From Pempheris klunzingeri (Eukaryota > Chordata > Actinopteri > Acropomatiformes > Pempheridae), in the NCBI RefSeq assembly GCF_042242105.1, contig NC_092013.1, positions 12,083,618-12,147,617 of the forward strand: a stretch of DNA of 64,000 bases, read 5' to 3'. Made by a program: the position numbers and the translations under genes. The notes under the pieces are model-generated. The model worked only from the letters and a program-made list of their open reading frames with translations, did not search any database and was not told the origin of the DNA. This document shows positions 37,168 through 64,000 of this stretch, one piece after another (the stretch's first letter is position 1; every line of letters starts with the position of its first letter).

Positions 37168-40100
37168 ATGGCTGGACGCCTGCTGTTTGTCGTTCTCATG
37201 AGTAAGTAAACCTTAAACAGCTTTTTTTAATTATTAAGGCAGGCTACAGTAGGATATCAGACTAATACAGATTTACGGTTCCAAATATTCCAAATATTAA
37301 TATGTAATTTCTGCCATTTTGTGTCAGCATGTTACATCATGCCGCATTTAAGTTTTATCTTTTTTATGGTTGTTGATTACATGTTATGTTTGTTCTTACT
37401 GCCTGTGCTGTGTATTGTAAACTTAAAGTGGAACTGTTGTGCAAAGTTCAAAACTAATTTCATCATTGGGACAAATAAAATGTATGTTGATCTGGATACT
37501 GACTCTCACCTCTGATTAACAGAATTGCATACTGGGGGGAGTTTGGTGATTAGTCATTTTTAAATGACTATTAGGTGTGTTTACCATGTTAACGCATTGT
37601 ATTTCCAACAGATTCCTTTCACAAGATTCAAGCACAAGGTCAGTCTCTGATCTTTTGTGTCATTATCACTGTAGGAGAAGTTTATTATAATTTGTTATTA
37701 ATTTGATTATTTTTCCACATAGTTTGGTTGCACAGTATAGAAATCTTTTCTTCCCCTGGATAAAACCACAATTAGGAATATTAATACATATTGATACAGT
37801 TACTCAGGATTTGATATAATGTGTTTGTGTTAAATTTTCAGCTCTTCTTCCACCTAAACTGATGATGAATTCACGTGTGATCACAGAGACAGACTCAGTC
37901 ACTCTGAACTGTCAGACTCCGTCACCTGTTTCTGTGTCTCAGTGTTATTTCTACACTGTAAGTGGAGGACAGGTCAAAGCCCGCTCTTGTCTGCAGACAC
38001 TGACAGGAACTGAGCTGCTGAGAATGGCACACCAGACTTCACCTGCTGAGGTCAAAGTGAAATGTTATTACACTGTTAAGCTTGGAGAGACACAATCTCC
38101 ATCTCCACACAGTGACCCATCCTCCATCAGCATTCATTGTAAGTACACACTACTGCTAAGGACTAATAGAAAGGTAGCTTTATACATTATGAGCACAAAC
38201 AGCAAAGCGGTTCTTGACATTGAGTGTGAGTCTTCAGAGGAAGTATCAGAATCGTCTGCCATTATAAACTTATCATCAGAATTTGTTTTTTAAATACATT
38301 TTCAGTGATTTAATTCAACATATGCTAAATTTTCAGCTCTTCTTCCACCTAAACTGATGATGAATTCACGTGTGATCACAGAGGCAGACTCAGTCACTCT
38401 GAACTGTCAGACTCCGTCACCTGTTTCTGTGTCTCAGTGTTATTTCTACACTGTAAGTGGAGGACAGGTCAGAGCCCTCTCTTGTCTGCAGACACTGACA
38501 GGAACTGAGCTGCTGAGAATGGCACATCAGACTTCACCTGCTGAGGTCAAAGTGAAATGTTATTACACTGTAAAGCTTGGAGAGATAAATCATCCATCTC
38601 CACACAGTGACCCATCCTCCATCAGCATACACAGTGAGTGACTGTTCCTCCCATCTGCTGATATTATTAGCCATATGTCTTGATACAGTATGAGCACAAA
38701 ATAGTAGTGTGGCATGATATGTTATGTGTGACTTTGTTTTTAGAGGTTCAAACTCAAAACAAAGAGGGAGAGACTGATTTGACGTCCTCTGCACCCATTA
38801 CAGTGCTGCCTGTGGGTGAAGGTGATACAGAGATGCTCTTTGTTGATTTTATTACTTAGATTAGATTGATAGAAATTGTTTGCATTACATACAAGTTTGC
38901 TGTTGTATCAGAGTAAGACTTGGTAGCAGATTAGCACTTTGTATCTATTGATTTTTTTTTCTTTTACAAATCTTTCCTACAGATCAGAAACCACAGATGA
39001 GTGTTCAGCATTTCAGCCGTGAACACGTTCTTTTTACTTGCTCTCTGCCTCTATCCTCTAATCATGATATAAGATGTAACCTGTACTTTGGAGAAGCAAG
39101 TAGACCAGTTCTAACAACAACCATCTGGAGGAAAAGGACCTCAAAAGCCAATCAGAGTTTCTGCCAGTTTACAGTCAGAATCGATGATTTGCTGAGACAT
39201 CTGCATTTTATTCAACAAAGTGATGCCAGCTGTGATTACAGTTTGAGGAGTGATCCCAACTCTTTGTCCCCTCGTAGTGATGGATACAGCTTGAGGGGTA
39301 AGTCAGAGAAGATATGAACACACATGCTACAATAACTTTACTTCACCACAATGACAACAAAATACAAATGCACAAACAATAAGGCTGTCCTATGCATAAA
39401 TGTGCACTTCTAAGCTTTCTAATTTATTTCTTATATTTTTTGTAGAAATTATCAGCCCAAGTCCATCTTCTCTTACTGTAGAAATTGTGAAAAGAGAATC
39501 AACCACGACCCAAACAAAGACATTTGGTCCGACCACAGGTAGGACATTTTATAAATTAAAGTAGAAATCCAGCACATTATTACAAAGAACTTCAGCATAA
39601 TTTCAGGCTCAAACTTAAGTTTAAAATTTGTCAGAGGGTTTTGTGTTTTTATTCACCAGGTGTGACTGTTAGCAGGTCTGGTGCTTCCACTTTGGTTCCT
39701 GGGAAACAAACATCAGGTAACAAAATGGTTATGCAGGTGCTCATGCATGTGTGAACTTAGCCTTCCTGTTGTGCATTCAAAGCTCCCACAGTGGTAACAG
39801 TGTCTGCTCTCTGTCTTTCTAACAGCAAGACAAAACAAGGTTATTTTCACGTGAACAAAACATGAAATGTTAAATCACAATTTATTCCCTTTTACGTGTC
39901 TTCCTGATTTTCTGTCATTGTTGTGAGAAGCGTAACTGACACTTGTTTGTGTTTTCTGCTGTTTCAAAGCAGAAACGTGGATCTGGAAGTTTACTGCAAC
40001 TGCCCCTGGTTGTGGAGTAATTGTTGGTGTCATCTTGCTGGTTTCAGCAATTCTCTGTAACAAAAGAAGAGCTGGTGAGAACTGTGTTGGTTTATTTTTC

Positions 40101-40559
40101 TAACAAAGTCTGAATCCATTTTTATGTAGATATTTACACATAATGTTGTCCAAGATACACACAATATACACACAATCAGAATCAGCTGGACTAAAGACTT
40201 GTATTTACATTCTGAGAAACCTGTGATTTGATATAGAGACTGAGAAAAATAAAATGCCAAAGCTCATGGGAAACAATTATAGTACAACTATAATGAACAA
40301 TTATTAACTGTTCGTCTTTCTCACCGGCAGGACCTAAGGAAGTGAAAGGGCATAAGGTTCAAAATGATAATGTAAGTTTGACATGAGGCACAGCATTAAA
40401 TATATCATTAACTATGTTTGTCAAATACATTAACAACTGGTCTCTTTCTTTTCCCAGCTTGACATATACCTTTTGTACTCCACCATCTCTGAGGAGCCAG
40501 CTGCGTCAGCATGGAAGGACATGGTGTACAGCACCGTGAGTGCTGTAAACTATACATAG
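37168..40559 (+). CDS. Ig-like receptor copy 4: three Ig-like domains, shortest stalk, TM, tyrosine-motif tail (468 aa)
   Basis: Eleven exons join in phase: 37168-37201, 37612-37638, 37842-38138, 38337-38633, 38744-38821, 38983-39297, 39482-39538, 39660-39716, 39973-40074, 40331-40371, 40458-40559. Residues 1-20 signal peptide; 21-119 and 120-218 four-Cys Ig-like domains; 245-349 third domain; 350-387 stalk; 388-421 membrane exon; 422-468 tail with LYSTI and VYSTV. A 310-base deletion has removed the third stalk exon present in copy 3, and the frame survives because stalk exons are symmetric. One base change upstream of the first stalk exon creates a second acceptor (AG at 39444-39445) that would add 12 residues in frame. 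The second Ig exon begins CTCTTCTTCC, one Leu codon longer than in copy 3. The role is inferred as for its sisters. Confidence 0.78.
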
Positions 40560-41139
40560 AGAGACAAAGACTGACTGGTGTTGGACTGCTGTAATGTAAT
40601 TTTACTATCTTCTGTCAAGTCAGGCACAAGGAGCCACTGATGAATGGGCAATGGGCCACTCAGTTGTCCTATACACACATTCTGACCTGGATTTTAAAAG
40701 CCATTTGCGCTTTTCAAGAAAATTTTGATGCAGCGTTGTTAACGTAGTTCACAGCTACTAAGGTAACTATTTTTATTCAATTTAACAGGTTTGCTTCTCA
40801 AACTGAAGTAAACCACCCGTAAAGTAAACCATGCGTGTGGTAGACCACCGCTGTGCTGGGATAAAAATAACTCAAGCAAATTACATGAGAAGAAAATACT
40901 GTATGAGAAGAGATGGTACAGAGTTGATATCTTAACAGTTGGTTTATTTTGTTTCAACTAAAAGATCAATTAAGATACTAAGATACAGTGTAATGCTGCC
41001 CAGGATATACACCATCATACACACAGTCATGAGTAGCATGATCATACACAATAAGTTTGACTTATTTTTATTCAGAGAAACATTATTTAAACACCAACTT
41101 CATGAAAAACTATAATGTGTGTTTCTTTCTCACCCACAG

Positions 41140-41530
41140 GTTTCGACAGCGTGAAAGACGGAGGTCCCAAATTAGCAATGTAAGTCTAACGTGAAAGACG
41201 ATATTTAATATTTTTGGCATGTATATGTTAATAAACACTGAAGCTGGTTTATTTCTTTTTCCAGTCTGACATATACCATATTTGTGCGACCATCTCAGAG
41301 GAGTGAGCTGCATCAGCCCTGAAGGGTGTGATGTAAACTGTTTTATACTGTTAGAGGAAGAGAAAGCAGCCTGAAGAACTGTTGATACTGTTGTTATGAT
41401 GTCTAGACTGATGTTAGACTACTGTAATGTTTTTAAACAGCCAGATACAAACTTTAAGTTGCAATTTAGAGATAAAGCACAAAATGGGTTTCAAACTGTA
41501 TTTTGATTTTTTTTAAATAAAGATTTGCTT
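41140..41530 (+). pseudogene. Orphan cytoplasmic-tail exons of the Ig-like family, with poly(A) signal
   Basis: Two splice-flanked exons remain: 41140-41179 (40 bases; its intact relatives are 41) and one from 41265 that reads SDIYHICATISEE before a TGA at 41304-41306. They match the last two exons of copies 1, 3 and 4. The upstream exon has lost a base relative to its relatives. AATAAA at 41517-41522 follows. This is either the tail of a fifth, deleted copy or the original 3' end of copy 4 stranded by the tandem duplication. Confidence 0.65.
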
Positions 41531-42529
41531 TACTCGTTTGTTTTTTTGGAGGATTTTCTGTTTCATGTTAATGTTATTTTTGTAATGTTTGATATATTTT
41601 GTCTGAGATTACTGTAACTAATGTCCCCACAACAGACACACACACACACACAATAATTACACGAGGGATAATTGAAGGGAGGAAAATATTTCTCTGTGTT
41701 TATTCATCACCTTTCTCAAACATGTGGTTAAGAGCATGTGGTCACCTTGACAAATTATGGGTGGGTATATCATGTAACATTCTTCTAACATCTTCTTAAT
41801 CATGCATCTTTTGCTTGTCTGAAATGTCTTCTGCTTCAAAACAATGACAAATTGGCAGAATAAAGCAAGATAACATTTTTTGTTGTCTCGTATTTTACAT
41901 GATCCATATTATTACTGGCATCAAAAACAATTAACTTAGAAAATAAACTTTGAATATTTGATGAAAGAAAACTATGACGGCACTGTCAATTGTTTTTAGC
42001 AATTCACTGCCAAAAATATAGACCGTTCTGCATTCTTTTCACATATGACAAAAGTGCATTTTACATTCTGTAGACATTTAGATGAACCTTCTTTTTTTCC
42101 CCTAACAACAAACAAAGCAACATATTTGATGTCTTACTATCATCCTTTACACAAAGGACTTGTTTTATACGTTTACAAGAAATACCTGAACTCCCAGGCA
42201 TTTCCTTTTAACTGTTTACACACTGCGCTTCTTTCTTATATTTAATTTCAGCACACATTCAGGACAATATGGCGAACTGTCAGTGGTGCTCTGAGCTAAA
42301 CCACCAAACATTCACATTACTTTCATTTTCTTTTGCTGCACCACATCATTTCTGTTTTCTGCATTTATGGATGTGAGTCTCAGTGCTACTGATAAAGATT
42401 TTTTCTTAGAGCGCTGCCTGTTGCAGAATTATGAGCAAATTCATTTCTGATTGACCATGTTCTCTATGTGTTTATAAGCATCTTCTTGTTGACTTAGTCC
42501 TTACTGACGTCCAGTCCTGCTGCTAATGG
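41531..42529. other. Spacer between the Ig-like cluster and cacna2d3
   Basis: A short CA run lies at 41638-41652. The DNA just left of 42530 should be the cacna2d3 3' untranslated region (minus strand). No exon or transposon seen. Confidence 0.4.
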
Positions 42530-63780
<21,251 letters not shown>

Positions 63781-64000
63781 CTGAGGAAAAGAGTGAATAC
63801 AGCAAATATTAACCACTTTTAGCTCCAAAAAAACAGCTATGGTGATATTAATACTTAAAGGACAGGTTCACAAGTCCTCCTTAAAACAGTATTCACATGC
63901 TCATATGTATATTGAAGACCGTTTACTTGCTGTAATGACTCCTTTAAGTCAATACTGGCCATCTTGAGGTCCCCTCCCAGTGTGATTTCAAAGTAAGTGA
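63781..64000. other. cacna2d3: cacna2d3 intron at the window edge
   Basis: Intronic sequence upstream of the exon at 63618-63780. The next coding exon towards the N-terminus lies outside the window. Confidence 0.5.

Larger units (their letters stand above)
31809..40629 (+). repeat. Tandem segmental duplication carrying Ig-like copies 3 and 4 (unit about 4.76 kb)
   Basis: Unit 1 starts at 31809 and unit 2 at 36572, both opening agcactccaaagtta. Introns as well as exons are nearly identical, with coordinate offsets of 4755-4758 from the signal exon through the second stalk exon. The offset falls to 4448 from the membrane exon on, so unit 2 lacks about 310 bases present in unit 1. Similarity ends near 40629, at tcaagtcaggcacaa. 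The same word follows the decayed copy 2 at about 31782, suggesting that this sequence marked the breakpoints. Confidence 0.9.

Overview
This is vertebrate nuclear DNA, most probably from a spiny-rayed teleost fish. Genes are split by short introns, the spacers hold teleost repeats (Tc1-like elements, retroposon tails, CA/TA microsatellites), and the genes are vertebrate. All gene models below were built by hand from splice sites, reading phase and remembered family sequences. No alignment was run and the species was not determined.

Layout, left to right. (1) 1-7207: two GC-richer, promoter-like patches (1-347 and about 1440-1814) and otherwise featureless DNA, probably the 5' end and first intron of tmcc1. 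(2) 7208-14334 (+): tmcc1, five coding exons giving an intact 652-residue protein. (3) 16099-17136 (+): a truncated, diverged tmcc1 copy covering only the last three coding exons. It keeps an open frame (264 residues) and may have its own upstream exon. (4) 17568-19057 (-): an intron-containing linker histone of the oocyte type (H1M/H1-8/B4), tail-to-tail with the tmcc1 copy. TMCC1 and H1-8 are also near neighbours in human, which supports both calls. (5) 21243-21921: an internally deleted Tc1-like element. (6) 22110-41530 (+): a tandem cluster of one receptor family. It has three copies with intact frames (583, 486 and 468 residues), one decayed copy and one orphan tail fragment. Each intact copy has a signal peptide, three four-cysteine Ig-like domains, a Ser/Thr-rich stalk in small exons, one membrane segment and a short tail with YxxI/YxxV motifs. 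(7) 42530-64000 (-): most of cacna2d3, the alpha-2/delta-3 auxiliary subunit of voltage-gated calcium channels. Thirty-four coding exons (955 residues) including the stop are present, and the N-terminus lies beyond the right edge. Its last intron holds a dead Tc1-like transposon and a retroposon tail. One of its introns is a clear U12-type AT-AC intron.

The most novel part is the Ig-like receptor cluster. It is multi-copy and recently duplicated, it varies between copies in stalk exon number, and it combines Fc-receptor/LRC-like domain endings with inhibitory-like tails. This is what a fast-evolving teleost immune receptor family looks like. The flanking genes tmcc1, h1m and cacna2d3 are conserved and serve as anchors for comparing the cluster between species.
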